Shown here piece after piece: positions 11,318 to 26,520 of a stretch of 64,000 nucleotides of DNA (its first letter is position 1; every line of letters begins with the position of its first letter). The DNA is from Diphasiastrum complanatum. Its lineage: Eukaryota; Streptophyta; Lycopodiopsida; Lycopodiales; Lycopodiaceae. A model generated the notes under the pieces. The model searched no databases, had not been told where the DNA came from, and saw nothing but the letters and a program-made list of their open reading frames with translations. The position numbers were made by a program, and so were the translations under genes. The stretch spans positions 20,108,155 through 20,172,154 of the forward strand of contig CM055100.1 of assembly GCA_029204225.1 (NCBI GenBank), written 5' to 3'.

Positions 11318-12106
11318 CCCCCATCATGGGTGCCCCTGCACTCATGCCCGACCCAAAAAGTCATTAAACTAACTAACTTGTGCTTAGTTTGAATTGAGTC
11401 TTACAAAATACTCAAAGAGCAAATACCTGAGGAAGAGAATTCTTGTCGTCACCCCAACTAGGCTCAAAGAACACTAACTAAACAAATAGATAGAAGAGAA
11501 GATGAAAAACTAACTCAACGCACATAAATCACACTGGAGGTAGAAGAAACCTTGTATAGATAAAATATTTTGTAAGAAATCAATTAGGTGCGCAACGGGC
11601 TAATTTGGCTATGGCAAATGGGCTAGGGCACGTGGATTCAACATCACAAAAAAATAAACTTTCTATTGCGAAGTTATGAAGGATATAGCAATAGGGATCT
11701 AAAACAAGGCCACTACTCTCCTAAAGACCACATCTTGGATACCCATATGTAGAAATTTTGTATATCCATTTTCAAATTCGTGCAAAGTAAACATTGGCTA
11801 ACAATGACCAGTTTATTGATAATCTTTGTTGCGCCCTCAACCAAAGTTGTAATGCTACCACATGTAAAAGACTTTGTGTGGTTCTAGATTCTAATCTTTG
11901 TTTACCTCCAAGACTAGGGAGAATTTCAGAACTTCATAAAAACATAGTCAATTACCTGAGGCGGCACTTGTTGGACGCTAAAAGGTAAATGAGAGCTAGA
12001 ATAGGGCATCCTACTGGAAATCTAAATAAAGCACATATGCTTGCTGATTTTTACTAGCATAGTCATGTGGTTATGCTTTGCTTTACAGCCTCGATGCTTT
12101 GGCACC
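11318..12106. other. No gene recognised
   Basis: AT-rich DNA between the truncated gypsy element and the 3' end of the ATAD2-like gene. A 64-codon plus-strand frame at 11794-11988 matches nothing I know. The stretch may contain the 3' UTR of the neighbouring gene (minus strand). Confidence 0.5.
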
Positions 12107-15100
12107 CTAAATCTTCAAATGTGTACCTGGCAGAAATCCTTCACAGCTTCGTCTAGGCCGCCGAAGAAGAGCTTCATACGTTTGGGTAACATTGAGGTCA
12201 GGCTGAAAACCACGTAAGCGAGCACTTGTCCGTATGCCTGAGGATGGTTGAGTCAATATTGAATGGGTCATGGCATTTGACCCACCTTGAGAAAGCCGAA
12301 GTGGACCTCCGTGTGCAGCAATCGTATCACAATAGGCTACCAATGCAGGATCCATTTGAGAGAGCATTCCGTAAACCTAGTTCAAATATACCCAACTCAG
12401 AAGATACAAAAGAATGCAACTCTGCAAACAAGATTTTTAGCACTAGAGACTAAATTGATGAACTACGGCAAAGTGAAGATGGTGATACCGCATCACGAAG
12501 AGCATTCGCCTTGCTGACAATTCGGGCACCGTGATAATCATCACCGTGATAGACCTGTTACAGGATATTACGCTGCAATCAAGAACATTCTAAAGCAGAA
12601 ATTCAAAAAAATTCCGTCATTAAACTTCACTTAAAAGCATTTGCCATGAGTAGAAAGGTCAAAAGTCTAACTTTGGCATTTGCAGGAATAAGTTCAACGT
12701 CCTGCAAAAATGCCGCACGAGTCAAATATTGCCCATTATCAACTCGTTGAAGTAATGTTGCTACATCCATCGGATTTTTCACAATGGATCGATAATCTGG
12801 AGCATCCTCTTCTATGACAGGATAATGAAAGATACTGAAGCGTTTTTCATACAAAAGTCTGTACGCAAAAGAAAAACTCCAACAAATGAGAAACAAATAC
12901 GGTAGCATTGAACAGTACAATAGAATACAGCAACCAAAATTATATCCGTCTGATGTAAAGCTCTCCAACTTTCTGTTTAGGAGAAAAAAACTTGACACCC
13001 TTTACCTATTACAAACATCTCTGAGGCACATTCTAAGACGACGAATCGCATGCTCTTCTGCTTCTGCTTGAGCTTGCAATTCAGCATCACTGGGGCCTTT
13101 CTCCACCTTCGGCACCTTTGGCAACTCAGGCAACAAAGGCTTCTGTTTGGGCTTATTGATCCTTTCAGAGTCATAGGCTGTAACGATCATTTGGACCACG
13201 TGTGATAAGAAATCGGCCCTCTCTGATTCCGTAGGAGGCTTCATCTCAAAACTGCAAAAACAAAATCTTTATTCAGAGTACAGCAGAGTACAGCCGGCAG
13301 TGTCTTCTTTTCAAAGGCATCTCGGCAGATAACCATCTATAACTCACTCAAACTTGAAGTAGGGTAGAGCACCTATAGAAAGACACATTAATTGTTAAAA
13401 GAGATTCAAAAGAACATACATATGATGGCCAAAAATAGAAAGTGCTTCTCGATCAATCTCACTCCTTGCAATTGTGGCCGTACCAAGAAGTAACACAGGT
13501 AAATCTGAGGGGAGATCTGCAAGTAGCATTAGAAGTACTGTGCGTAGCTGGTCATGAGCCTGCAACATACCCACATGAATAAGCAATTCAATCATGTCTA
13601 CTTAGTTGAAAGAATTGCCGAAAAATCAGTTTTTTCAATGACATGGAGAGCAACTGCAATAAGTGCTTTCCATGTTAATTTCAACATGAGTCTTCTTGCA
13701 AAGTAGAACATACAGTTTCCCACCATAGATGCAGCTGAGGAAGATACAGGATGGCTGGAGTGCTTCTTCTTGCTTCTCCAAAGATGTGGACCAATGCCTC
13801 TTCCGGTGTTTTGGCACTTGGATCAGATAATAAGGAAGGGAGCCCCAGAGAAAGCACAGGAAACCTCTCCAATTCATGTAATACAGCAGGTCCCAAATGA
13901 TCCTGGTATTCATAGTGCAAGCGTCACATAGTGAGGCAAAAAAGAGTGCCCTGCTTTTAACAGTTTGGTATTGAACAACTGTCCTTCTATTCACCCATAC
14001 CCTATAGAAATGCACCGAATGTAATTTTATTATCATTTTGATATGCAGGAATAGGTCACATTTCAGTGGATGTCAGTAGGTCACATTACCTTCTATTGGC
14101 AAAATCTCAACTTCTCTCTATTTCAAGAAATGGCATTCTATTACAAGAAATGGGATTTTAAAGAAACAATAGACAACATTTACTCAGAGAACTTAGAAAG
14201 AGCTGAAAGCTTACCAGGCCTAAACCATCTATTCCACAAAGTAGTAACCTTGGCCTGTACACCAACGAACTTGGCATTCCATAACGAAGTCCAGAAATGA
14301 GAGAAAGGTGCTCAGTGCTATCATCATCCTCAAGGTCCACAATAGGTTTGTCCTTCTTTAAAGAGGTGGGAAAGATATCAGAGAGACGATCGATTACAGA
14401 TTCTAATTGTCCTCTCAAACACGGAGCAATGACTGAAGAAAGTGGTCTTGCATGGACTATTGCACCTCTATGAGCAGCCGGTGTGATGCCAGCCATTGCC
14501 TCTAAAAAGTCAGTTCTTTCAACATTTACAGCATCGACATCTATCACGAACTGCTCATCGCTATGATATACTTGAGGATATTTCTTCCTAAAGGCTCGAA
14601 TAGCAGCCTCTGTACAAAGAGCCTTTAAATCTGCCCCACAATATCCAACACAGGATGCTGCAAGCTCTCTTCGAAGATCCTCCGAGGGAGATAGTTTCCA
14701 ATTTCTAGTGTGTATGTCCAATATTTGAGCCCTGGAATCAGCATTTGGCAAAGAAAAAACAAATTCACGATCAAAACGACCTGGACGCCGCAGAGCACCA
14801 TCAATAGCATCTATCCTATTAGTAGCGCCTATTACCACAACCTGACCCCGAGAATCAAGGCCATCCATCAGTGCCAGAAGAGTTGAAACTATTGAATTGT
14901 GTATCTGCTCTTGCTTACTTGATCTAACTGGTGCCAAGCCGTCGATTTCATCAAAGAAAATGATGGATGGCTGACAACGTTGAGCTTCCTCAAAAAGCAT
15001 TCTCAACTGGCGTTCTGCTTCTCCTACCCATTTGCTAAGCACATCTGCACCTTTCCGCATGTAAAAATTCACCTTCTGGCCAGCTCTTGCTGCTGCACTT

Positions 15101-17217
15101 GCTAACGCCCTTGCAACCAAGGTTTTACCAGTACCTGGTGGCCCACACAACAAAACTCCCCTAGGCGGAGTGATATGATAATTCTCAAAAAATTTCGGGT
15201 ATAGTAAAGGGAAAAATAGCATCTCTTTCAGTGAGTCAATGTACTCTGATAAACCTCCAACCTGATCAAACCCCACTGTCTCATCCACCTGCACAGGCTG
15301 TATATCCGCACCGCCTTTTGAGCTAGGTCCTGCAGTCTGAGCTCCTGTGCAGGTTGCAGCCGAGCCCCAGTAATCACCCTGATGACCCCATCCACTGGCA
15401 GCAACATTCAAACCCCAGTTTGAAGATCCATGCAAATCCAAACCTGTAAGTCCCCAAGGTTGCGTGGAGGCACGACTTCCTTTCATCCAAGGCAAATCCA
15501 GGCCTTCGTCTGTTTCGTCAACAAGAAGAGAATCAGCGTCAGAATCTTCATCTGCTCTGGGTGGGCGATGCCTCTTGTGACCTCGAGAACCAGGGCGCCG
15601 CACCTCTCTACCGCGTTTGCTCCCACTGCCAGAACAATGATATAGCTTGCGAGGCGAACGTGCTCTAACCTGCTGTCTCTCTTCCCTTCTCGGTGAGAAA
15701 CGTTGCACCCCTGTGCGATTACGAAGGGCATAACGATGCCTTCCATCCCTCTCTTCTGTCTCTTCTTCTTCATCCTCATCCTCCTCTTCTTCTTCCTCTC
15801 CTTCTTCGTCTCCCACATCCTGATCTTCCCCAACTTCCACATCATCCCCTTCCGAAGAATTGTGCTCGTCTTCAAAATCTTGGGAAGATTCTGGCCGGAC
15901 AACTCCTCTAGATGGCCGAGGTCTCAATCCTTCCCTCCTAGGTATGCTGGCCATATCAACATCTTTCTTGGAAAGGGGAGGGCTGGCTTGCTCTTCGTGA
16001 CTGAACGCCACTTCTCGTTTTACAGCGTTGGATGAGTCAAACCTCTGTCAAAACACAAGGCAAAAATATCAATAAAAACCTAAACACAATAGCTGCTTTA
16101 CTGCTCTACTCAGCACATTATCCCAAGCCACAAGAATCCTACCGGGGCTATTGCGGGCATAATCATACTAATGTATATCCACAGAGGCATTATATGCAAA
16201 CTGGCATTAGAATCTTAACAAGGAGCACTGTTCCTTGAACGCTACTAGTATAAATATTGCACTGAAGCAACAAAACTGAATTTCACATTAAAATGACCGT
16301 CATACAGTAGACGATATGCGTACCATAAGCTCTGCATCTTCGGCATCGCTATTGAAGGAGTCGTATCCCAGGTTTGTGGATATTCTTCTTTTCCTGGTTG
16401 ATCGCCGCAAATTGCTGATACCAAAAGACTGCCAAGAGAAACCAAGCATAGCCGTGAAATGAAGTAGAAAACGGACAAATTGCTTCGTCAATTTTACAGA
16501 TCGTATAAGCGTCGTCTCAGAACATACATGCACAAGATTTGATCGACGATTTGATTGACATCAAATTATTACTTGCCGCTAATCATACTCCCAATTCCAA
16601 CTCGACAACCCGTTGATACAGTACATTATAAGCCCCGAAAGAGCTCGTGAACAATGATTCAATGCAAAAAAATTACCTGGTTCCCCTCGTGTTCATTCTG
16701 TGTCGACGGATGTGATGCAGCATTCAAATTCTGAAAACAACACTCATAACAGCTAATCAAAATGTAAACAGGTCTTCCTGACGATGCCCGAGCTGAAGGC
16801 TAAACCTAATTAACAAAGACCAGCAAAACCAGACAACAGACAGAAGATTAAATAATAGATAGACGGAAGCAACTGATAAGAGAATGCAGAGGTTACTGAA
16901 GTGGTGGGGCAGTTGTGAGTGGAGCGGGATGGCCTAAGAATCTTAGCTAATCGCGAGGCGGCCGCGCGACCTCTGGCTCTGGCCTTTCCCTGTGCCTTCT
17001 TGGAAATATTCTTTTTCTTTTTCTTGTTAAAGAAGCCGGTGCGATAGACAGAAGAGAGGCGAGAGTGCAGGCGTGTGGTACGAAATGGACGAGACAGGGC
17101 GAGGGGAAGGTCGCCCCTCTCACCTCCTGCTTCCACCCGGCCCCCTCCACGATGGCGTTTGGACGATCCGCCCCCGCCTACGCACTCCGCTCCTCCCCCC
17201 TTCGCCTCCCTCTCCAT
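12107..17217 (-). CDS. ATAD2/BRAT1-like AAA-ATPase with bromodomain, ten exons
   Basis: Nuclear chromatin AAA ATPase of the ATAD2/Yta7 family; the plant relative is Arabidopsis At1g05910 (BRAT1). Exons: 17217-16897, 16730-16677, 16428-16324, 16044-14215, 13902-13714, 13559-13420, 13251-13006, 12858-12672, 12554-12489 and 12376-12107. All junctions are GT-AG and phases agree, giving 1,135 aa (the Arabidopsis protein is about 1,210). Order: a basic N-terminus with RAAASRLAKIL; LRRSTRKRR in exon 3; an acidic run at about 231-258; AAA1 with Walker A GPPGTGKT (461-468), Walker B IIFFDEID (521-528) and an RRPGRFDREF arginine-finger region; a degenerate second AAA (about 755-870) lacking a Walker A Lys, as in the family; and a bromodomain at about 950-1060 (LLYEKRFSIFHYPV, YRSIVKNPMDVATL). 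The acetyl-lysine Asn position is His1027. A possible donor inside the last exon (12126-12125) leaves a longer C-terminus possible. The start codon is the first in frame. Confidence 0.93.
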
Positions 17218-17270
17218 GGAACAAACAAACGCAAAACTACAATGAATCAACAACAACAGGAGCAGCAGCA

Positions 17271-17610
17271 GTGCACCATTCTGTTTATTGATACATAATG
17301 CTGCTGCTGCTGCTGCTACTGATCCGTTCCGATCTTACCCTCCTCTTGCACCATTCTGTTTAAGAATCTGTGCTGCTGCTGATAAGTTCCGATCTTACCC
17401 TCCTCTTGCACCATTCTGTTTATTAATCTGTACTGCAGTCCGATCATACCCTCCTCTTGCAGAGTCTTGCACCATTCTGTTTATTAATCTGTAGTGTTGC
17501 TGCTGCTGCTACTGATCCATTCCGATCTTACCCTCTTCTTGCACCATTCTATTAATCAATACGTAATGCTGCTGCTGCTGCTGCTGCTGATCCGTTCCGA
17601 TCTTGCCATC
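17271..17610. repeat. Minisatellite with CTG/CAG runs, about five units
   Basis: Five degenerate units of about 60-75 bp. Each carries caccattct (at 17274, 17349, 17409, 17470 and 17542), and most also carry a ccgatcttaccctc block and ctg trinucleotide runs of varying length. It starts 54 bp upstream of the ATAD2-like ATG, so on the transcribed strand it would be CAG-bearing 5' UTR or promoter DNA. Confidence 0.9.
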
Positions 17611-17808
17611 CTCTTCCCGATGAGCGGATCGATCGTATCTTTACCCTCCTCCTCTTCTGATTAAATGAGCGATGGCGGATCGTGAGTAAAGAAGCTTATG
17701 TACGAATAGATGCATCAAAAAGTATGCACCGCGCATGCGAGATAGAGGTAGAGGTAGACACCCCTTGGGGGGAAAGGGGGAATCTAAAGGGTCATTCAAT
17801 GGGCTTTC

Positions 17809-18030
17809 ATGCTAGGTAGTCCTAGGAGGACGGGTGCCTTTGGAGAGGACTCTAAGGGTTACAAGGCAATACTTGTCGCCAAGGGCTGCACACAAAGGTA
17901 CGATATCGATTACTTTGATACCTACTCACCAATGGTGAAGATGACAAGCATTCGATTGCGTTTGCCTTGCATACGCAACACAATACAATCTGGAAATACA
18001 CCAGATTGATGTCAAAACAGCATCTCTACA
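17809..18030 (+). mobile_element. Ty1/copia RT fragment, plus strand
   Basis: The plus frame reads [20 protein letters not shown], then [13 protein letters not shown], the N-terminal RT block of copia elements. A frameshift near 17960 moves the match to [18 protein letters not shown] in another frame. It ends at about 18030 against a copia integrase segment in the opposite orientation. Protein evidence is clear; the fragment is dead. Confidence 0.85.
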
Positions 18031-20154
18031 ATCTGCATCTTCGTTTCATTGAAGATTGTCAGTGTATCGATCTGGAGGCCTTCATTGTCTTGTTGACCTT
18101 CTTGGTCATGTCTGTCATTGCTGGTTCGTTTTTTTTTCATTAGGTTGATCTTCAGCTTCATGCTCTGGAGTTTGGGGCTCGATGTTCCGATTTGATGTCT
18201 GGCCTCGATCTCCCTCTTGAATTGGTAGCAGTGTGAAGATCTCATGGCCCTTTTCTTCCTTCAATCCAAGAAATGTGGATTCATCGAACTTTACATCTCT
18301 ACTCGACACAACTTTCTTTGAGGTTGGGTTGTAGAGCCTGTACACTTGTGATCCATGGTCTGTACCTTCTTCGAGGTGTGTCTCTCTGTGAATGCCACAA
18401 ACTTCTTGAAAGAGTCAGACACTTCGTTGTCATCCGGCTGTAGTCATCAATGAATGTTAAGAAGTACTTCGATCATGAGAGCGAATCGACTTTCATCAGT
18501 CCACAGACATCTGAGTGGATGAGCTCAAGAACTTCCTTGGTTCTTTTTTCTTCATGCACAAATGGACTTCGATGTTGTTTGGCCTTTTGGCAAACTTCAC
18601 AGAAGTCAGTGTCGGATCTGGATATCTTCAAATCTGTGACAATTTCTTTTCTGCTCATGTCGTAAAGGTTTCTCATGTTCAGATGATACATTCTTCTGTG
18701 CCAAAGTTGATCTTCGTTTTCTGATGCACTTAGTATTCTATCAGAATTGTTGATGATCTTTACTTGGTATAGGTTACCTTCTCTGGACCCAACAGTCAGC
18801 AGTTTGTTCGTTCTTACCTCGATCATTCAACATATATTGCCATCGAACAGAACTCGAATTCCAAGATCCGCCATCTTTGACACAGATAGGAGGTCTTTTC
18901 TTAGTGAGGGTACGTAGAGTGCTCCTGGCAACTCTGCTTGTCCCGACAGTGTTCGTAGTTGTAGAGTCTCGATGCCCTTGACATCGTGTCAGCTCCTGTC
19001 GCTGCTCTGTTGTTTTCGAGTTCTCTGTAGTTGATCGAGACTTTATTGTTGCAGGTTATGTGTGAAGTCGCTCCTGAGTCAATGACTACATCGTAGTCTT
19101 GCACTCCATTGCTTGTTGAAGCCTCATCGAATATTGTGAATACTTCGTTGCTCTTGTTTGCATCCTTTCACGACTCTACACATTGGCCTTTTCAGCCTTG
19201 TTTTTTTCTTTTTGGGTTGAAGCTGCAATCATATGCAGAATGTCTCTTCTTCTTGTAGTGCATGCAAGGTATTCTCGGGTTGAACCAACATCTATTGGCT
19301 GTGTGTCCCGGCTTGTGACAATGATCACAAGAAATTTGTTGGTTGTCGTTGCCTCTTCTCGAAGACTTCAAATAAGCCTTGTTGAATCTGGGTTTGTTCT
19401 TGCTTTTCTTCTTTCCTTTTGTGAAAAGAGCCTTCTCCTAGTCACTGCTTCCTTCTCCTTCATCTCTCATCAGCAACAAGACTGATAGCTCGCTCGAAAT
19501 CATCCCTGGTAAGCTCATAATGAGCATTCTCAATGGCTAATAGGATGTAGGTAGAGTTTTCATGAAGTACATCAGCTATTGTGGTGTTGGGACCTGGTGC
19601 TCCTGTCCAGATGCAGCAAGTTGAACAAAGATCATTTTGATCTTCTCGACATGTTGTCGCATACCTTGCAACTGATTGTGTAGGTGCATCACCGAAGCGG
19701 CAGTCCTCACTTCATACTTTTGTTTCAGTCTTTCCCATGCTTCATGGTTGCTCGCACAGTCTTCAATCTGCATGAGTATTTCTTCGTTTATGGATGAAAC
19801 AGTGATTGTCATTGCGCGCTCATCCTTTCTTATCCATTCAGCTCTTCTCGGGTCTTTCTCTGGAGGCTGTTCTTCTGTGAGTTCGGTCACTGACCAAATG
19901 CCTTCACCCTTCAGAAGCGTTTTGATTTTGAACTTCCATATTCGATAGTTCGTGCCATCAAGATTGATTGCTATTCTTGTCTGGATTGTTGTAGTCATAT
20001 TGTGTTGCCTTAGAGAATCCGCCCTGATTCCATGTAGATTTTTTACGAGTGTTTCAGTTTCGAGGGCAGTTGTTCTGACTGCTCCTGTTCGTGCTGCCTT
20101 TGTGGCTAGCTTGCGAAAATTTTGCAGGATCCTAAGCAAATGACTACAGACCAC
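18031..20154 (-). mobile_element. Ty1/copia gag-protease-integrase, minus strand, decayed
   Basis: Minus-strand order: gag (ATG at 19998, TTTIQTRIAINLDGTNYRIW, a UBN2-type core); a CCHC knuckle, CDHCHKPGHTANRC, near 19300; a protease motif VIDSGATSHITCN near 19080; the GAG-pre-integrase block (LWHRRMYHLNMRNL); the zinc-binding and core start of integrase (FCEVCQKAKQHRSPF, IHSDVCGLM, 18826-18473); and an integrase C-terminal segment (YNPTSKKVVSSRDVKFDE, 18345-18115). Several frameshifts separate the blocks. The RT that should follow is found only as an opposite-strand fragment at 17809-18030. The region 20160-20530 may be its 5' LTR (a tgttgacat start on the minus strand), but this is unproven. 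Confidence 0.87.
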
Positions 20155-20534
20155 AGACTTGATAGCATTCGATCAGTTTAAATGACATGAAGTACAATGA
20201 GAGATGGAATAGAAGAAAGCATTTGTATTTGTATTTTGTTTTTGAGTGAGTCGATCAGTGTCTCGCACGTTGGTGGCCTGTCACTCCCCTAACAAAAATT
20301 TCTATGTTTTGTTCGTTGACAGACTTTCATGCATAGCTAATAGTGCTAACAATAAGCTAACACTGCTCTCTACTTCTGCTCATTCTTGGTTACATAATTG
20401 TAGTAATCAATCTCGCGTTTATATCCACTACATGGAGTTTTACAAGGTATTTTAACTGTGAATTACAAAAGACAGGTTTTACGCTAATCAATTAGTTAGC
20501 TACCCCATGTCAACATTGCCTATGGCGGCTGATT

Positions 20535-20860
20535 GTGAGAGTACAAGATCGCACGCTCGTCGAGCTACCAACTGTAAGCTCGACTTGTTTATCTTCGGTT
20601 TCGGCCAGATGTTCATCCTCGGCACTTCGTGGTATTCAGGCATTTTGTTGTAGGGACGAACGTCGCGAACACTTCGTCTTCATCCTTGGCTTCGTCTTCA
20701 ACCTTCGCTTTGTGTTCAACCTTCGGGTTGTGTTTGACCTTCGCTTCGTGTTCGACATTTGGGATTTCTTCAAGCTTCAAGATCCCTTCATCAAGGTTGC
20801 AGGAGTTCACCATTTCAGACAAATTTCAGTCATAATCACTTTGTATCGGTGACACACATG
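20535..20860. repeat. Short degenerate repeat block (cttcg words)
   Basis: About 20675-20765 consists of imperfect 15-bp-scale repeats of the type ttcaaccttcg / ttcgtgttcgac. The minus strand can be read as charged heptad-like repeats (VEHEAKVKHNPKVEHKAKVE) within a 69-codon frame. No known protein was recognised. Probably a decayed minisatellite rather than a gene. Confidence 0.5.
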
Positions 20861-21033
20861 CATTTGAGAGTAGATGCAAATTTCACTCATAATCGCTTGT
20901 ATTAGTGACACACAAGGTGCTTCCAAGATATAAAGGAAAAATAAAAAGTTATGCAAATCACTAGCGAAGTGTGTCCGTCGATGACGGGTGGCCGATGTTG
21001 TGTCTATGTGCGAGTGGGGGTGTGCGGCGTACA

Positions 21034-21134
<101 letters not shown>

Positions 21135-21394
21135 GGGGCCCAATATTTCATTGGGCCTTCAAAATGAAAAACAAATTAAAAAAAATGTGGGAGGGGTCAT
21201 GGGGTACAATGTGCCCCCCACTCCCCCCTTCCCCTGTCCTTTTCTCCCTCCCTCCCTCGTACACGTTCCCTCCCCCTTCGCAACTCGCTCTCCCACCCCC
21301 CGGGCCGCTAGTTCGATTGGGGACGCAGCGGCCCGGGGGCGCCATGGCACACACCCCCCCCTTCCAGGAAACTACTGCCCGGAAAAAAAAAAAT

Positions 21395-21725
21395 TGAAAA
21401 AAAGGGTCTCGGGCAGCGTGACCGGCCCGGGAACACTATTCTTTTAATCACTAGCAATGTGAGCCCGCAAGTCTGTGGGTGGCGGGGGCAAGTGTTTTGG
21501 GTGGGCAGGGCAAGGTTTTGGGCGGGTGGGCAAAGGGGAGGGTTAAAAATTTGAAAAATGGAGAGTTTTTTTTTTGGGCAGGGTCAGGCTACCCGTGGGG
21601 CAACGTGATCGCTGCCCCTCAAAAAAAAAAAGCATGAAGAAAAATTTCAAAAGAGGGTCTCGGGCAGCGCTCACGCTGCCCGTCACAGCGTGAGTGTTGC
21701 CCGTTGCCCGAGAACACTAGAATTT
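21395..21725. repeat. GC-rich repeats with nested inverted repeats
   Basis: The motif gggtctcgggcagcg occurs near 21404 and 21655, each time after an A-rich run and followed downstream by gaacacta. In the second copy, gggcagcg / cgctgccc form perfect arms around a 4-base loop. ctcacgctg and cagcgtgag form a second pair. Outer arms tctcgggcagc / gttgcccgaga match with one mismatch. Confidence 0.75.
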
Positions 21726-21849
21726 TAGTTATAATAGATGATGTGGAGCAATCAACTAGGTGGCCAAGTACTATTTGCCTATCATTCGCTTTAATGCAAC
21801 AACAACAAAAACAAAAAATAACAAATATCAAAACAAATTGTTGAAGGGA

Positions 21850-22060
21850 GGCGAGGCCACTTCCTCCTAAGGTGTGCGCAAATGTATGAAAATTCACAAG
21901 GTGTGCACATTAGATGCATGAAAAGGAAAACACATGATTTATTGCAAAGCATCTTCCAACACAAGAAGTATTGAGGCATCTTGGTTTCCAAGGGGGACTT
22001 GAACCTAGGGCCAAAGAAGCTTTGGATTCCAAGCTAACCAACCGAATCAGCCCTCGGATC
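21850..22060 (-). mobile_element. Probable tRNA-derived SINE
   Basis: On the minus strand the sequence carries a pol III A-box-like ttggttagcttgg (22041-22029) and a perfect B-box ggttcaagtcc (22005-21995), separated by about 24 bases as in tRNA-derived SINEs. The head (gctgattcggttggttagc) resembles plant SINE heads. The left (3') limit is a guess, and no target-site duplication was confirmed. A degenerate tRNA gene is an alternative, but no cloverleaf was established. Confidence 0.5.
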
Positions 22061-22065
22061 TAACA

Positions 22066-25220
<3,155 letters not shown>

Positions 25221-26520
25221 TGGTATCAGAATGCTGTAAACTTGGGTTATGGGGAGCCCCTTCCTCCTCTTAATCTATTCATTCAGACTTTGATTATTTG
25301 CATGAAAAAAGTTGTCATGTTGCATAGTTTTATTAATGGAACAGATCGTGCTACCTGTAATGTTGTTGGAATTGAAGATAAGGTACTTTGTATGGTTGAC
25401 CTATTGTACACATTACATTGGGTTAAGCTTTACATGGAATACGGTAAGACCAGAATTGATCCCTTGGGTATTATTGAAAACTTTGCTACTAACTTGGCCG
25501 GGCTTGCTGAAAAATATGAGAGGGAAGAGAAATTTTATAATTCTCATATCAGAAAAAAAAATTTCCTGCCTAGAAAAAGAAAATGACATTCTTTTTGCTG
25601 ATCCCACTCCTGCTATTTCTGAATTACCTCCACCTCCACACCCTCTCGTCTTTTTAGACGATTTGGACGATAGCACCTCGCAACTTGAAACTTTCTCTCA
25701 AGATATCTATGACATTGGTGACCAATGCCAATCCAAAAATTGCCAAGTCCCTTTTGTCCCTTCACGCACTATTGAACCCAAGTCTGCCCGTACTTCTTAC
25801 AAGCTTTGGAGCTTACCCACTGTCAATTTTCTTGCTCCACTACCTATCAAACTTTGGATTATTCTTGCACATCTCACTGATAAAGAAGTACAAACCTACA
25901 AACTTGCTGCCTCAAACAAAAACTCCATTCTTGAGACTCCCATTGCCTTTGATAATATCATATGTATGAATAAATTTAAGCCTTCTCGCTGTCCTTCTGA
26001 GCAAACCTAGGCAATTCGTGGACATTTTGACACCGATTTCAATAAAATAAATCTCCACCAAGCTAGAATCTGGAACTGGAAAAGACCTTTCTTCAAATGT
26101 AGATGTGGTGACAAATGCAAAAATCAGTCCTCCATTATCTGGTTTGACCATGTCATCTGGTATATGATGAATAGCCTTAGTATTTTCTTTCCTAGTGCTT
26201 CTCCACATAACCAATAGATGTATCCATTGAGCTTGCCGCTAATCCTTCTGCCAAATTCCTTGCAAGCCTAGGCGATGTTGAAAGTATTAGAAAAATCGAA
26301 CGTTTGCTCAAAAGACCTAGCTTTTCCACATTGCAAGACAAATTCTTCCAAAACTCCAATAAAAGAACATGCACTTTCAACCTCAACCGAAGCTCTATCA
26401 TATCAGGCCAAGGTGGGGGTAAAAGAAGGAAATTTACAGGATACAAAGACAAAGAAGGGCAAGGAAGTGATACAAAGGAAGATTTCCCGGTCAAGAAGTT
26501 GAATTTTTATAGGGATTGAT
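25221..26520 (+). other. Unrecognised ORF block after primer-site-like sequence
   Basis: tggtatcagaatgc (25221-25234) resembles the initiator-Met primer site with two mismatches, so the block may be the 5' end of a retroelement. Two overlapping plus frames follow (25242-25586 and 25312-26010). They read through a frameshift near 25560 as a helical charged segment (GLAEKYEREEKFYNSHIRKK), then a Pro-rich acidic linker (ISELPPPPHPLVFLDDLDD), then an unassigned tail. Basic frames follow to 26519. No zinc knuckle, protease or RT motif is seen. It could be a diverged gag or a host pseudogene; function unknown. Confidence 0.35.

Noticed and set aside
13320-13380. Possible extra exon of the ATAD2-like gene (ALPYFKFE)
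   Set aside because: Including it breaks the frame, whereas exons 13559-13420 and 13251-13006 join in phase directly.
15693-16035. Hydrophobic plus-strand frames resembling membrane proteins
   Set aside because: Antisense of the acidic Glu-rich stretch of the ATAD2-like protein.
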